NCBI GenBank assembly: GCA_964584755.1 | Contig: CAZPAV010000003.1 | Coordinates: forward strand, 36,140-100,139 | Source of the DNA: CAZPAV01 sp964584755 | Lineage (GTDB): Bacteria; Actinomycetota; Acidimicrobiia; Spongiisociales; UBA5794 | Direction of reading: 5' to 3' | Length of the DNA stretch: 64,000 bases | Shown: positions 48,763 through 58,019 of the stretch, piece by piece | How the letters are laid out: each line of letters begins with the position of its first letter | Numbering within the stretch: position 1 is the first letter of the stretch | The notes under the pieces: generated by a model | Database searches by the model: none | Seen by the model: only the letters and a program-made list of their open reading frames with translations | Told to the model about the DNA's origin: nothing | Program-made: the position numbers and the translations under genes

Positions 48763-49596
48763 TCAGTACCCACTCAGAACGCCGAGACGGCGTCCGTACT
48801 CCATGGCACGACCGAAGGTGAACACCGCCAGGGGCAGGAGAACCACGTCGAGCGCGGCGAGCGCGGCCACCGCCGCCCCCGCCGAGATCCCGCCGAGGTC
48901 GGTCGCCGCCGGCATCAGAGCCGAGCGGAGACCCGAGATGACGTAGGTGTGGGGCATGGCGAAGGAGACGCCCCGGAGCCAGAGCGGGAGCTCGGCGACC
49001 GGGAAGTACACGCCGGAGAGGACGAGGGCGAGCATCGAGTAGACGCGGAGGACCGGATCCCCACGCTTGGCGAGCACCTTGACGCTCCCGGCCAGGACGC
49101 CGATGGCCAGGCCGGCGACGATCCCGAGGAGGAGGACGAGGATCGCGACGGGGAGCCCGGCCATCCGGTACTGGGCGCCCAACGGCAGGGAGACGCCGAC
49201 CACCACGACCGAGGCGATCAGCGAGTTGACGACCGGCCACTGGGCCATGGCGAAGGGCAGGGCCCGCCAAGGAACCGGCTCGACGAGAATCATCTCGAAC
49301 CATCCCCGGGTGATCGCGAGGTCGAGCTGGTTGCTCAGGGCCCGAAGACCGGCGTTGAGGCTGTTCATCCCCACGATCCCCACGATCACGAAGGTGAAGT
49401 AGTCGCCGGCGACCGACCGGACGTCGCCCACGAGTCGGGCGACGAAGAAGTAGATGAGGACGGGGACGACGACCCCGAGTTGCTCGGTGACGAAGCCGAG
49501 GGGGTACTTGAGGGCGAGGGAGATCCCCAACCGCAGGAAGGCCCCGGCCACCTGGATCGGGCGCCGGATCGCGACGACCATCCGCGCCCTGCTCAT
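48763..49596 (-). CDS. ABC-2 type transporter permease
   Basis: 277 residues, six hydrophobic helices, with PVPWRALPFAMAQW and a late PVAELPLWLRGVSFAMPHTYVI segment (split) typical of ABC-2 exporters (drug, polysaccharide or lipid export). The ATG overlaps the stop of the ATPase gene (ATGA). With the ATPase and glycosyltransferase it forms a three-gene unit that may export a glycoconjugate or glycolipid. Confidence 0.88.
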   Translation of the reverse strand: MSRARMVVAIRRPIQVAGAFLRLGISLALKYPLGFVTEQLGVVVPVLIYFFVARLVGDVRSVAGDYFTFVIVGIVGMNSLNAGLRALSNQLDLAITRGWFEMILVEPVPWRALPFAMAQWPVVNSLIASVVVVGVSLPLGAQYRMAGLPVAILVLLLGIVAGLAIGVLAGSVKVLAKRGDPVLRVYSMLALVLSGVYFPVAELPLWLRGVSFAMPHTYVISGLRSALMPAATDLGGISAGAAVAALAALDVVLLPLAVFTFGRAMEYGRRLGVLSGY

Positions 49597-50603
49597 GACG
49601 GCTCCTCGTCGCGGATCGCCGCATCGGCCATGACGTCGGCGAGGACGTCCACGAGGAGCCGGTGAGCGGTGGCCACCTCGAGGACGTCGTCGACGAGGAC
49701 GCCGAGGTCACGCAGGACGGTCCCCGAGGCGGCGACACCCGCGACGGTCACCGTGGCCGCCCGATGCACGAGATCCCTCCCGAAACGCCCCCGGAGGCGG
49801 CCCGCGGCCTTCCGGGCGGTGTCCTCGTCGACGAACCGGAGCCGGACCGCGGGCCGGTCCCACCGAGAGCGCAACTCGTCCAGGCTGCCCTCGTACACGA
49901 CCCGCCCGCGGTCGAGGAGGAGGACCCGGTCGCGTAGCGCCTCGATCTCCTCGAGTCGGTGAGAGCTGATGAGGACCGCGGCCCCCTCGGCGGCGGCGCG
50001 GACGACGAGGCCGAGGAAGTCCCGTGCCGCCAGCGGATCGAGCGAGCCGGTCGGTTCGTCGAGGATGAGCACGCGGGGACGGTGGAGCATCGCCCGGGCG
50101 AGCTGGAGTCGGGCCCGCATCCCCGTGGAGAGCGCGAACCCGGTGCGGTCGGCGACCGACGCGAGCCCGACGAAGCCGAGGGTCTCCGTGACGCGCGCCG
50201 CCAGGGCGGAGCTCGGGATGCCTTGGAGCCGGCCGTGGAACTCCAGGTTCTCGCGACAGGTGTGCCGCAGCAGGAGGGTGCGTTCCTCCGCGGGGGCGAA
50301 GCCCACGTGCCGGCGGACCCGAGCCGATTCCCGGGTGGCGTCGAGCCCGACCACGGTCGCCTCGCCCCCGGTGGGGGTCGTGAGCCCCGTCAGGATCCGG
50401 AACAGCGTCGACTTCCCGGCGCCGTTGGGTCCGACGACCGCGAGGATCTCCCCCTCGTGCAGTCGCAGGTCGACCGACCGGAGTGCCACCACCGGTTCAC
50501 GGACCGCCGAGCGAAGCAGCAGTCGCATGGCGCGCGGATAGGGCTGGTAGACCTTGGAGACGCCGGTGACGTCCACGAGCACGGATGGGGCGGCCGCGGT
50601 CAT
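49593..50603 (-). CDS. ABC transporter ATP-binding protein
   Basis: 336 residues: Walker A GPNGAGKST, Q-loop region FAPAEERTLL, signature LSTGMRARLQLARAM (a variant of LSGGQ), Walker B VLILDEP and H-loop ISSHRLEE, followed by a C-terminal extension of about 100 residues often seen in exporters of polysaccharide or drug type. It powers the ABC-2 permease encoded next. First gene of the unit. Confidence 0.92.
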   Translation of the reverse strand: MTAAAPSVLVDVTGVSKVYQPYPRAMRLLLRSAVREPVVALRSVDLRLHEGEILAVVGPNGAGKSTLFRILTGLTTPTGGEATVVGLDATRESARVRRHVGFAPAEERTLLLRHTCRENLEFHGRLQGIPSSALAARVTETLGFVGLASVADRTGFALSTGMRARLQLARAMLHRPRVLILDEPTGSLDPLAARDFLGLVVRAAAEGAAVLISSHRLEEIEALRDRVLLLDRGRVVYEGSLDELRSRWDRPAVRLRFVDEDTARKAAGRLRGRFGRDLVHRAATVTVAGVAASGTVLRDLGVLVDDVLEVATAHRLLVDVLADVMADAAIRDEEPS

Positions 50604-50691
50604 GGGGCTCCATCGGCGGTACGGCCACCCGACCCGAGGGAAACGCCCGCCTTCGTGCCCATCCTCCCCCTCTCCGGTGGTCTCCGTGGCG

Positions 50692-53016
50692 CTACGCCGG
50701 ATCGAGATCGAGCAGATGCTCGACGGCCGCGGCGACGGCGTCGTCCTCCCATGCGATGGTCACCCCCCCACCGTTCCGCCATCGGTCGAGCTGGTCGGCG
50801 TAGTGCGGCGAGCACGGATTCCCCGACTGGCCGCCGGGGAGCACGAACCGGTTCTCCGACCAGTTCCCCACGTCGACCGCCATTCGCAGCGAGGCCACGA
50901 ACGGCGGAGCCCCCGTGGGGTCGAGGAACGACACCGCGGCCTGGTTCACCGTGCTCGCATCGCCTCCCCAGGGGAACGGCCCGAGATCGAAGACGCGGTG
51001 CAACGGCGGTCGCGCCCCGAAGGGATGCTTGAGCGTGAGCGGCCGGACCCGCCCCCAGCTCCATCCGGCGGGGTCCGCCCCGTACTCGCTCTCGAGTCGT
51101 CGGAGCACCGACGCCAGGGCCTCGGCGATCACCGTCTCCCAGGGCCGGTCGAACCAGCCGTCGGGACGCTCGCGCAGGAGCCGCACCAGATGACCCGTGC
51201 GCCGGGCGAACATGGCGGACTCGGGCGTCAGGGCGGAGAAGCCCTTCCCCAACGCCCACTCGGCGGCCCGGGGCGCCTTGGCGACGACGACCCGCCGGGT
51301 CAGCTCGACGACGAACAGCTCGAAGACGGTGGCGGCCGGCGAGTCCGGAGCCACGACGCCGTCCCAGTCCTGCAGGAGGGCGAGGGCGCGAGCCACGGGC
51401 GCCTCCTGCGCCGCGACGCCGAGGACGACGTCCCGCATCTCCCGCCACGGGATCGCCGTCCGGTCCATCTGCAGCGCGCCGACCCCGTCGAGATCCCAGT
51501 CGGCGCGGCCGGCGAGGACCTCGTCGATCCGAGCGAGCCGGTAGCCGTCGATGAAGTCGTACCCGAGGAACGGACCGTCGTCGCCGGCGCGCGGCCGGTT
51601 GTTCGCCGTGGCCACGAACCCCTCCTCGGGATCGAGGAGATGAGGGAGCACCTCCACGCTCAGGGTCTGCTCCTCCCAGCCCGTGTCCGGGTCCCAGCCG
51701 GCCAGGGGGACGGTCCCCCACCCCTTCCGCCGGACGGGGCACTCCCCGACGAGCTGCCATCCGATGTGCCCGTCGACGTCGGCGTACACGACGTTCAGCG
51801 GCAGTCCGGGCCAGCGCGCCCAGCACCGCCGGAAGCCGTCGAAGTCGCCGACACGGTGCATCCGGAGGAATCCCTCGAGCGGCCGGGCGTCGAGCCACAC
51901 GGCACGCAGGGAGATCGCCGCGGCGGCACCCGGAAGCGCCGGACCCACGATCGGCCCCCGTGGGGTCTCGAGGACCTGCTCGACGATCGGCGCACTCCCC
52001 TTGACCGAGATCGTCTCGGTGTGGACTCGGCACGGAACGAACTCGTCCCCCTCGCGAACGCTCCGCCCGTCGGGACCGATCTCCTCGACGAAGAGGTCGG
52101 TGTTGTCGGTCAGTCCGGCGGTGACCCCCCAGGCGCATCGCCCGTTGAACCCCACGACGATCCCGGGGACGCCCACGAAGCTCGCGCCAGCGACGACCCA
52201 CTCGGGGGTGCGCACCCGCGCCAGGTACCAGTGGGGCGGGAGGACCGCGGCGAGGTGCGGATCGTTGGCGAGGATCGGTCGGCCGCCGGCGGTCCGGTCA
52301 CCGGAGACGGCCCAGTTGTTCGATCCTCCCCCCACCGCCACCGTCTCGGCGAAGGCCGCGAGGTCGTCGGCGAGCCGGTCGAGGGCCGGACCCGCGGCGG
52401 CACCCACCGGGTCGGAGACGGGGAGCCACTCGGGATAGGCGGGATCGAGCGCGGCGACGGCCTCCGGTCCGTCGTCGAGGAGGATCCGGTAGCGCATGAG
52501 CTCGCTGTCCCAGTTCGAGGCGAGGAGGAACGACATGAGCTGGAGCATCCCCAGCACCTCGGCCGCCCCGTACTCGCTGGGCCGTGCCCGCAGGAGCGCG
52601 AACTCGTGCGGCCGGCGCCGCAGGCCGCGGGACGCCCCGGCGGTCACGCCGGAGGCGTACGCCTCCGCCATCCGCCGGACCTCGTCGTCCACGACCGCGA
52701 GCTGGGCGTGCGCCGCCCGGGCGAACCCGATCCGACGCGAGAGTCGATCGACGGGGACCGCCTCCGGTCCCACCAGCTCGGCGAGCGTCCCCCGCAGGAC
52801 CCGCAGCAGCGTCTCGAGCTGGAACGTCCGGTCCTGTCCGTGGCAGAACCCGAGCCCGAACCACGCGTCCTCGTCGTTCTCGGCGTCCACGTAGGCGACA
52901 CCCCACCGGTCGCGCCGGATCCGCACCCGTCCCCGGATCCCGGACACGTGGAGTCCGCCCCCCGTGATGGGGAGCCTCCGTCCCAGGAGGAGGCGGAACG
53001 CCGCCTCGACGAGCAT
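50692..53016 (-). CDS. Penicillin acylase (penicillin amidase) family hydrolase
   Basis: 774 residues, an Ntn-hydrolase precursor. GGGSNNWAVSG contains the Ser that becomes the N-terminal nucleophile of the beta chain after self-cleavage; NDPHLA and GVPGIVVGFNGRCAWG are further family motifs. Enzymes of this group cleave beta-lactam side chains, N-acyl-homoserine lactones or other amides. No signal peptide is evident, unlike classical periplasmic penicillin acylase. It is 42 bases downstream of the CoA-ligase gene, so it might release an aromatic acid that the ligase then activates. Confidence 0.9.
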   Translation of the reverse strand: MLVEAAFRLLLGRRLPITGGGLHVSGIRGRVRIRRDRWGVAYVDAENDEDAWFGLGFCHGQDRTFQLETLLRVLRGTLAELVGPEAVPVDRLSRRIGFARAAHAQLAVVDDEVRRMAEAYASGVTAGASRGLRRRPHEFALLRARPSEYGAAEVLGMLQLMSFLLASNWDSELMRYRILLDDGPEAVAALDPAYPEWLPVSDPVGAAAGPALDRLADDLAAFAETVAVGGGSNNWAVSGDRTAGGRPILANDPHLAAVLPPHWYLARVRTPEWVVAGASFVGVPGIVVGFNGRCAWGVTAGLTDNTDLFVEEIGPDGRSVREGDEFVPCRVHTETISVKGSAPIVEQVLETPRGPIVGPALPGAAAAISLRAVWLDARPLEGFLRMHRVGDFDGFRRCWARWPGLPLNVVYADVDGHIGWQLVGECPVRRKGWGTVPLAGWDPDTGWEEQTLSVEVLPHLLDPEEGFVATANNRPRAGDDGPFLGYDFIDGYRLARIDEVLAGRADWDLDGVGALQMDRTAIPWREMRDVVLGVAAQEAPVARALALLQDWDGVVAPDSPAATVFELFVVELTRRVVVAKAPRAAEWALGKGFSALTPESAMFARRTGHLVRLLRERPDGWFDRPWETVIAEALASVLRRLESEYGADPAGWSWGRVRPLTLKHPFGARPPLHRVFDLGPFPWGGDASTVNQAAVSFLDPTGAPPFVASLRMAVDVGNWSENRFVLPGGQSGNPCSPHYADQLDRWRNGGGVTIAWEDDAVAAAVEHLLDLDPA

Positions 53017-53058
53017 CGGTGCCTCCTCTCCCTCGGATTCCCTCCCGGAGCCCGGTCG

Positions 53059-54639
53059 TCAGTCGGCTCGGTCCCGGAGGCGGAACCGCTGGATCTTCCC
53101 CGTGGCGGTCTTGGGTAGCTCGGTGACGAAGTGCCACCACCGTGGGTACTTGTACGGTGCCAGTCCCCGCTTGCACAACTCCTTGAGCTCGGCGACGAGC
53201 TCGTCACCGGCCTGGGCGGGATCGGTGAGCACGATCCACGCCTCGGGCTTGACGAGCCCGGCGTCGTCGGCGCGGGCGACCACGGCGGCCTCGAGCACCT
53301 GCGGGTGCTCGATGAGTTTCGCCTCGATCTCGAAGGGGGAGGTCCAGATGCCTCCGACCTTCATCATGTCGTCGCTGCGACCCTGGTAGAAGAAGTACCC
53401 GTCGGGGTCACGCACGTAGGTGTCGCCGGTGTTGAGCCAGCCTCCGGGGAGCATGGTCGCCGCGGTCTTCTCCGGATTGTTCCAGTAGGCACGGGCGGCG
53501 GAGTCGCCCCGCATGAGGAGCCGCCCCGCGACACCCGGTTCCACCTCCTCGCCCTGCTCGTCGACGATGCGGGCCTCGTACCCGGGCACGGGCCGTCCCG
53601 AGCTGCCCGGGCGGGTGTCGTCGAGGCGGTTCGAGATGAAGATGTGCAGCAACTCGGTGGATCCGATCCCGTCGAGGATGGTGAGGCCCGTCCGCTCCTT
53701 CCAGCGCCGGAAGATGTCCTCGGGCAGCGCCTCGCCGGCCGAGACGCAGACCCGCAGCGAGGAGAGGTCGGGGGCGAGCTCGTCCATGCCCGCGAGCTGC
53801 GCGGCGTAGAGGGTGGGGACTCCGAAGAAGATCGTGGCCTCGAACCGGTCCACCATCGCGAAGGTCGTCTCGGGCGTGGGGCGACCGTCGAAGAGCACGC
53901 TCGTGCCGCCCACCCACAGCGGGAACGTCATGGCGTTCCCGAGCCCGTAGGCGAAGAAGAGCTTCGCGGCGGAGAAGCACACGTCGTCGGGACGCACCCC
54001 GAGCGTCTCGACCCCGTAGAGCTCACTGGTGACGACCATGTCCCGCTGACGATGGATCGCGCCCTTCGGGTTGCCGGTGGAGCCGGAGGAGTACAGCCAG
54101 AAGGCGTCGTCGAGCGGGCCCGTCGCTGCCGGATCGAGGTGGGGCGAGGCGGCGGCGATCCGGGCTTGGAACGTGTCGCCCTCCCCCTCCACCCGGAGGC
54201 GAATCGCCGGGCCGGGCGTCGCGGCATCGAGCGCCGGCTCCACCTCCGCGGCGTACTCGGGCGAGTAGAGGACGCCGGCACAGGCCGAGTCCTCGATCAT
54301 GAAGGCGTAGTCCTTGGTACGGAGCAGCGTGTTGAGGGGAACCGGGACGATCCCGGCCTTGATGGCTCCCCAGAAGGCGTAGAAGAACTCGGGACAGTCC
54401 TTCACCACCATGAGGAGCCGGTCACCCGGAGCGACACCGAGGTCGCGGAGGGCGTTGCCGGCCCGGTTCACCTGCTCGGCGAGTTCCCCATAGGTGACCT
54501 CGGCACCGTGGTTCGTCCTGATGGCGACCTTCCCGGCCCGTCCCTCCTCGAGATGCCGGTCGATGAACGGCACGGCCACGTTGAACACGGGGGCGAAGGT
54601 CAGTTCGGTCCCCGCCACGGCAACAGTGTGGTCTCTCAC
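53059..54639 (-). CDS. Benzoate-CoA ligase family protein
   Basis: 526 residues of the acyl-adenylate-forming family: YSSGSTGNPKGAIH (P-loop), GIGSTELLHIF, LNTGDTYVRDPDGY and catalytic Lys in TATGKIQRF. The ELLHIFISN segment and size are typical of benzoate/4-hydroxybenzoate-CoA ligases, which activate an aromatic acid with ATP and CoA. GGAGG precedes the GTG. It diverges from an ABC importer across a shared TetR-type operator, suggesting joint induction for uptake and activation of the same acid. Confidence 0.88.
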   Translation of the reverse strand: MRDHTVAVAGTELTFAPVFNVAVPFIDRHLEEGRAGKVAIRTNHGAEVTYGELAEQVNRAGNALRDLGVAPGDRLLMVVKDCPEFFYAFWGAIKAGIVPVPLNTLLRTKDYAFMIEDSACAGVLYSPEYAAEVEPALDAATPGPAIRLRVEGEGDTFQARIAAASPHLDPAATGPLDDAFWLYSSGSTGNPKGAIHRQRDMVVTSELYGVETLGVRPDDVCFSAAKLFFAYGLGNAMTFPLWVGGTSVLFDGRPTPETTFAMVDRFEATIFFGVPTLYAAQLAGMDELAPDLSSLRVCVSAGEALPEDIFRRWKERTGLTILDGIGSTELLHIFISNRLDDTRPGSSGRPVPGYEARIVDEQGEEVEPGVAGRLLMRGDSAARAYWNNPEKTAATMLPGGWLNTGDTYVRDPDGYFFYQGRSDDMMKVGGIWTSPFEIEAKLIEHPQVLEAAVVARADDAGLVKPEAWIVLTDPAQAGDELVAELKELCKRGLAPYKYPRWWHFVTELPKTATGKIQRFRLRDRAD

Positions 54640-54730
54640 GATGACACCTCCCGCCCGTTCCCCTCAGGGACGAGCCGCTCGTTCTCCTGCCCCCGATTAT
54701 GGCCGCTGCCGCCGTCCCGCGCGGCCAACC

Positions 54731-54746
54731 GACCGACCGGACGGTC
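54731..54746. promoter_or_regulatory. TetR-type operator between CoA ligase and importer genes
   Basis: GACCG and CGGTC half-sites flank six bases (ACCGGA); the full stretch GACCGACCGGACGGTC has extended dyad symmetry as in actinobacterial TetR operators controlling acyl-CoA or aromatic acid genes. It lies 26 bases upstream of the plus-strand -10 TACAGT (54772-54777) and about 90 bases from the ligase start. The regulator gene is not in this window. Confidence 0.55.
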
Positions 54747-54819
54747 AGATGCAGGCCCGGGCCCCCACTGGTACAGTCGCAGGGTCGTCAGGCACGACAA
54801 CGGAGGGAGGAGAGGAACC

Positions 54820-56079
54820 ATGACCACACCCACGTCCCGGGAACGGCCGAGTCCCATTCGAGGCGTCACCCGCCGGCGCTTCCTGCAGTCCGCCGGGCTC
54901 CTCGTCGGCGCCGTCGCCGCCGGGCCGGTGCTCTCGGCATGCAGCAACCTGACCGGGGGAGGATCGAGCGGACCGCTGAAGATCGGACTGCTGCTCCCGT
55001 ACTCGGACATCTACGCCGTGCTCGGCGAGAGCATCACGAACGCCATGAAGCTCTACTTCGAGAGCGTCGGGAACGAGGCCGGTGGCCGCACCATCGAGAT
55101 CGTCCAGGAAGACACCCAGATGAAGCCCGACATCGGGCTGCAGAAGGCGCGCAAGCTCGTCGAGCAGGACGAGGTGGACCTCGTCGCCGGGCTCGTCTCC
55201 TCCGGGGTGGCGAACGCGGTGCGGGACTACTTCGACGAGAACAAGAAGCTCCTCATCATCGCCAACGCCGGGTCGAACGTGCTCACCCGGGCGAAGAAGA
55301 GCAAGTACATCTTCCGGACGTCGTTCAGCAACTGGCAGCCGAACTGGCCGCTCGGCGGATGGGCGTACGACAACGTCGCCCAGGAGGTCTTCGTCAGTGC
55401 TCCCGACTACGCCGCGGGACACAACATGGTCGACGCCTTCCTCAACGGCTTCCAGGCGAAGGGCGGCAAGCTCGTGGCGGAGCCCCAGTACACGCCCTTC
55501 CCGGCGATGGGTGACCCGGCCCCGTTCATCACCCAGATCCAGGAGGCGAACCCGCCGATGGTCTACACGTTCTACAGCGGCGGCGCCGCGGTGACGTTCG
55601 TGAAGGCGTACGGGGAGTTCGGCCTCACCGGGAAGATCCCGCTCGTCGCCGCCGGGTTCACCGTCGAGGAGGACGTCCTCCCCGCCGAGGGGGACGCGGC
55701 GCTCGGGACCATCAGCGGCCTGCACTGGGCACTCCAGCTCGACAACCCGGAGAACAAGAAGTTCACCGAGGCGTACAAGGCGAAGACCGGCAAGGACGCC
55801 AACGTCTTCGCCATGCAGGGCTACGACACGGCCCGCGTCATCGTGGACTCCCTCGACGCCGTGGAAGGGAACACGTCGGACAGCGACAAGCTCATCGCGA
55901 CGATCGAGGGCGTGACGTTCCCCAGCCCCCGCGGCACGTTCAAGTTCGACCCGAAGACGCACAACGTCGTCAACCACGTGTACATCCGCAAGGTCGAGGA
56001 CGTGGGCGGGACGTTGCACAACGTCGTGCTCGAGGACCTCGGTGAGTTCCCGGATCCCGGTGACGACTCGAAGGGCTGA
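54820..56079 (+). CDS. ABC importer substrate-binding lipoprotein (Leu/Ile/Val or aromatic acid type)
   Basis: 419 residues. Tat-type signal with TRRRFLQSAGLLVG and lipobox VLSAC, then the periplasmic-binding-protein fold I domain (LKIGLLLPYSDIYAVLGES; DLVAGLVSSGVANAV). It captures the substrate at the outer membrane face and delivers it to LivHM. GGAGGGAGGAGAGG precedes the ATG. Divergent from the benzoate-CoA-ligase gene, so an aromatic carboxylate is a reasonable ligand, though family members also bind amino acids or amides. Confidence 0.9.
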   Translation: MTTPTSRERPSPIRGVTRRRFLQSAGLLVGAVAAGPVLSACSNLTGGGSSGPLKIGLLLPYSDIYAVLGESITNAMKLYFESVGNEAGGRTIEIVQEDTQMKPDIGLQKARKLVEQDEVDLVAGLVSSGVANAVRDYFDENKKLLIIANAGSNVLTRAKKSKYIFRTSFSNWQPNWPLGGWAYDNVAQEVFVSAPDYAAGHNMVDAFLNGFQAKGGKLVAEPQYTPFPAMGDPAPFITQIQEANPPMVYTFYSGGAAVTFVKAYGEFGLTGKIPLVAAGFTVEEDVLPAEGDAALGTISGLHWALQLDNPENKKFTEAYKAKTGKDANVFAMQGYDTARVIVDSLDAVEGNTSDSDKLIATIEGVTFPSPRGTFKFDPKTHNVVNHVYIRKVEDVGGTLHNVVLEDLGEFPDPGDDSKG

Positions 56080-56101
56080 GCGCGACCGGCACGGATCGCT
56101 T

Positions 56102-56131
56102 CCTGGGACCGGCCTTCCGGCCGGTCCCAGG
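56102..56131 (+). terminator. Intercistronic hairpin between binding protein and livH
   Basis: CCTGGGACCGGCC and GGCCGGTCCCAGG form a perfect 13-bp stem with a TTCC loop; the 3' arm ends within the AGGAGG ribosome site of livH. It could stabilise the upstream mRNA so that more binding protein than permease is made, and could limit livH translation. Confidence 0.7.
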
Positions 56132-56142
56132 AGGTTGTGCCC

Positions 56143-57015
56143 ATGAACGTCCAGGGCCTCCTCGCCCAGCTCCTCAACGGGGTCGTCTTCGGACTCCTCC
56201 TCTTCCTCATGGCGGCGGGCCTGTCGCTCATCTTCGGGCTCATGGACGTCATCAACCTCGCCCACGGCTCCTTCTACCTGCTCGGCGGCTACGTCGGGTT
56301 GAGCATCGTGCGGGCGACCGGCCGGTTCTGGCTGGCGCTCGTGGTGGCCCCCGTCGTCGTCGGCCTCGTGGGCCTGGCGGTGGAGGCCGGCGTGCTGCGC
56401 CGGCTCTACCGGCGGGGCCACCTCGACCAGGTGCTCTTCACCTTCGGGGTGGCCCTCGTCGCCGCCGATCTCATGCGATGGAACTGGGGGGCCTACGTGG
56501 AGGACGTGTCGCCGCCGGCGGCACTGTCCGGGTCGGTCGTCATCCTCGGCAACGAGTTCCCCACGTACCGTCTGGCGATCATCGTCCTCGGTCTCGTCGT
56601 CGCCGGTCTCCTCTGGCTCCTCCTCGAGCGGACCCGGGTCGGCGCCATCGTCCGCGCCGGCGTCGACGACGGCGAGATGGTCGCCGCGCTCGGCATCGAC
56701 GTGCAGCGGGTCGTGGCGGGGGTGTTCGCCCTGGGCACGGCCCTCGCCGCCCTCGCCGGCATCGTCGCCGCTCCGATCCTCAACCTCTACCCGGGGCTGG
56801 ACTTCGAGATCCTCATCCTCGCGCTCGTCGTCGTCGTCGTCGGCGGCCTGGGGACCCTCCGGGGGGCGTTCTGGGCGGCCCTCCTCATCGGCATGGCCGA
56901 GACCATCGGGAAGGCGTTCCTCCCGAGGTTCTCCCTCTTCGTGATCTTCGTCATCATGGCGATCGTGCTGCTGGTTCGGCCCACGGGTCTCTTCGGCCAG
57001 CGGGAGGGCGCATGA
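56143..57015 (+). CDS. livH: Branched-chain/aromatic-acid ABC transporter permease LivH
   Basis: 290 residues, about eight membrane helices. LLNGVVFGLLLFLMAAGLSLIFGLMDVINLAHG is the family start (read in two halves), with GIDVQRVVAGVFALGTALAALAG and VVGGLGTLRGAFW later. It forms the channel with LivM. ATG 56143 is chosen because AGGAGG is eight bases upstream; a GTG at 56137 is too close. Confidence 0.92.
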   Translation: MNVQGLLAQLLNGVVFGLLLFLMAAGLSLIFGLMDVINLAHGSFYLLGGYVGLSIVRATGRFWLALVVAPVVVGLVGLAVEAGVLRRLYRRGHLDQVLFTFGVALVAADLMRWNWGAYVEDVSPPAALSGSVVILGNEFPTYRLAIIVLGLVVAGLLWLLLERTRVGAIVRAGVDDGEMVAALGIDVQRVVAGVFALGTALAALAGIVAAPILNLYPGLDFEILILALVVVVVGGLGTLRGAFWAALLIGMAETIGKAFLPRFSLFVIFVIMAIVLLVRPTGLFGQREGA

Positions 57016-58019
57016 GCGGTCGCCCCGCCGCCACGGCGGCCGCCCTCCGATCGCGCCGGATCGCCCCGGCCACGCTCGCCGGAGCGGTGCTCCTCCTCGT
57101 CCTCCTCGCCGCCTTCCCGTACCTCGTCCGCAGCTACCTCGTCAGCCTCGGCGCCGACGTCCTCGTCTTCGCCGTGTTCGCCCTGAGCCTCGACCTCCTC
57201 CTCGGCTACACGGGCCTCGCCTCCTTCGGGCACGCCGCCTTCTTCGGCGTCGGCGGCTACGTCGCCGCCTACGTCGCCCTCGGCCTCAGCGCGAACCTCC
57301 TCGTCGTCCTCCCCTTCGTCGTCGCCGCCACCCTGGTGGCCACCGTGGTCATCGGGTACCTCTCGCTGCGCACGTCGGGGGTGTACTTCCTCATGCTCAC
57401 CCTCGCCTTCGCCCAGATGCTCTACGGCCTCACCATCAAGTGGACCTCGGTCACCGGCGGGTCGGACGGGCTCACCAGCGTTCCCGCCGCGTACCTCGGC
57501 GTCGGACCCTGGCGGTGGAGCTTCGGCACGAACCTCCACTTCTACTACCTCGCCGTGGCGGCGTTCCTCGGCTCCTGGTGGCTGCTTCACCGCATCGTCC
57601 GCAGCCCCTTCGGTCACACCCTGCGGGGCATCAAGGAGAACGAGACCCGGATGCAGGCCCTCGGGTACGACACCTGGCGCTACAAGATGGCGTCGTTCAT
57701 GATCGCCGGTGTCTTCGCAGGGTTCGCCGGCGCCCTCTTCACCTTCTTCAACCGCCACGCCGCCCCCGACAGCTTCTACTGGACGACCTCCGGCGCCGTG
57801 CTCCTGATGGTGATCATCGGCGGGGCGGGGACGCTCTCGGGACCCATCCTCGGCGCCGCGCTCGTCCGGCTCTTCCCCTCGTTCGTCAGCACGTACACGG
57901 ACCGCTGGCAGACCGCCCTCGGTCTCGTCTTCATCGGGTTCGTGCTCTTCGCCCCCGGCGGCATCATCGGCATCATTCGCTCGACCGTGAGGAGGGTCCG
58001 TGGACGCGCTCCGGGTTGA
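57012..58019 (+). CDS. livM: Branched-chain/aromatic-acid ABC transporter permease LivM
   Basis: 335 residues, multiple membrane helices. SLDLLLGYTGLASFGHAAFFGVGGY and GGAGTLSGPILGAALV are the LivM landmarks, and the EAA-like GIKENETRMQALGYD loop contacts the ATPases. The ATG overlaps the livH stop (ATGA). Confidence 0.93.
   Translation: MSGRPAATAAALRSRRIAPATLAGAVLLLVLLAAFPYLVRSYLVSLGADVLVFAVFALSLDLLLGYTGLASFGHAAFFGVGGYVAAYVALGLSANLLVVLPFVVAATLVATVVIGYLSLRTSGVYFLMLTLAFAQMLYGLTIKWTSVTGGSDGLTSVPAAYLGVGPWRWSFGTNLHFYYLAVAAFLGSWWLLHRIVRSPFGHTLRGIKENETRMQALGYDTWRYKMASFMIAGVFAGFAGALFTFFNRHAAPDSFYWTTSGAVLLMVIIGGAGTLSGPILGAALVRLFPSFVSTYTDRWQTALGLVFIGFVLFAPGGIIGIIRSTVRRVRGRAPG

Noticed and set aside
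50554..53118. Plus-strand frame of about 850 codons over the penicillin acylase gene
   Set aside because: Antisense shadow; the minus strand holds a complete Ntn-hydrolase with SNNWAVSG.
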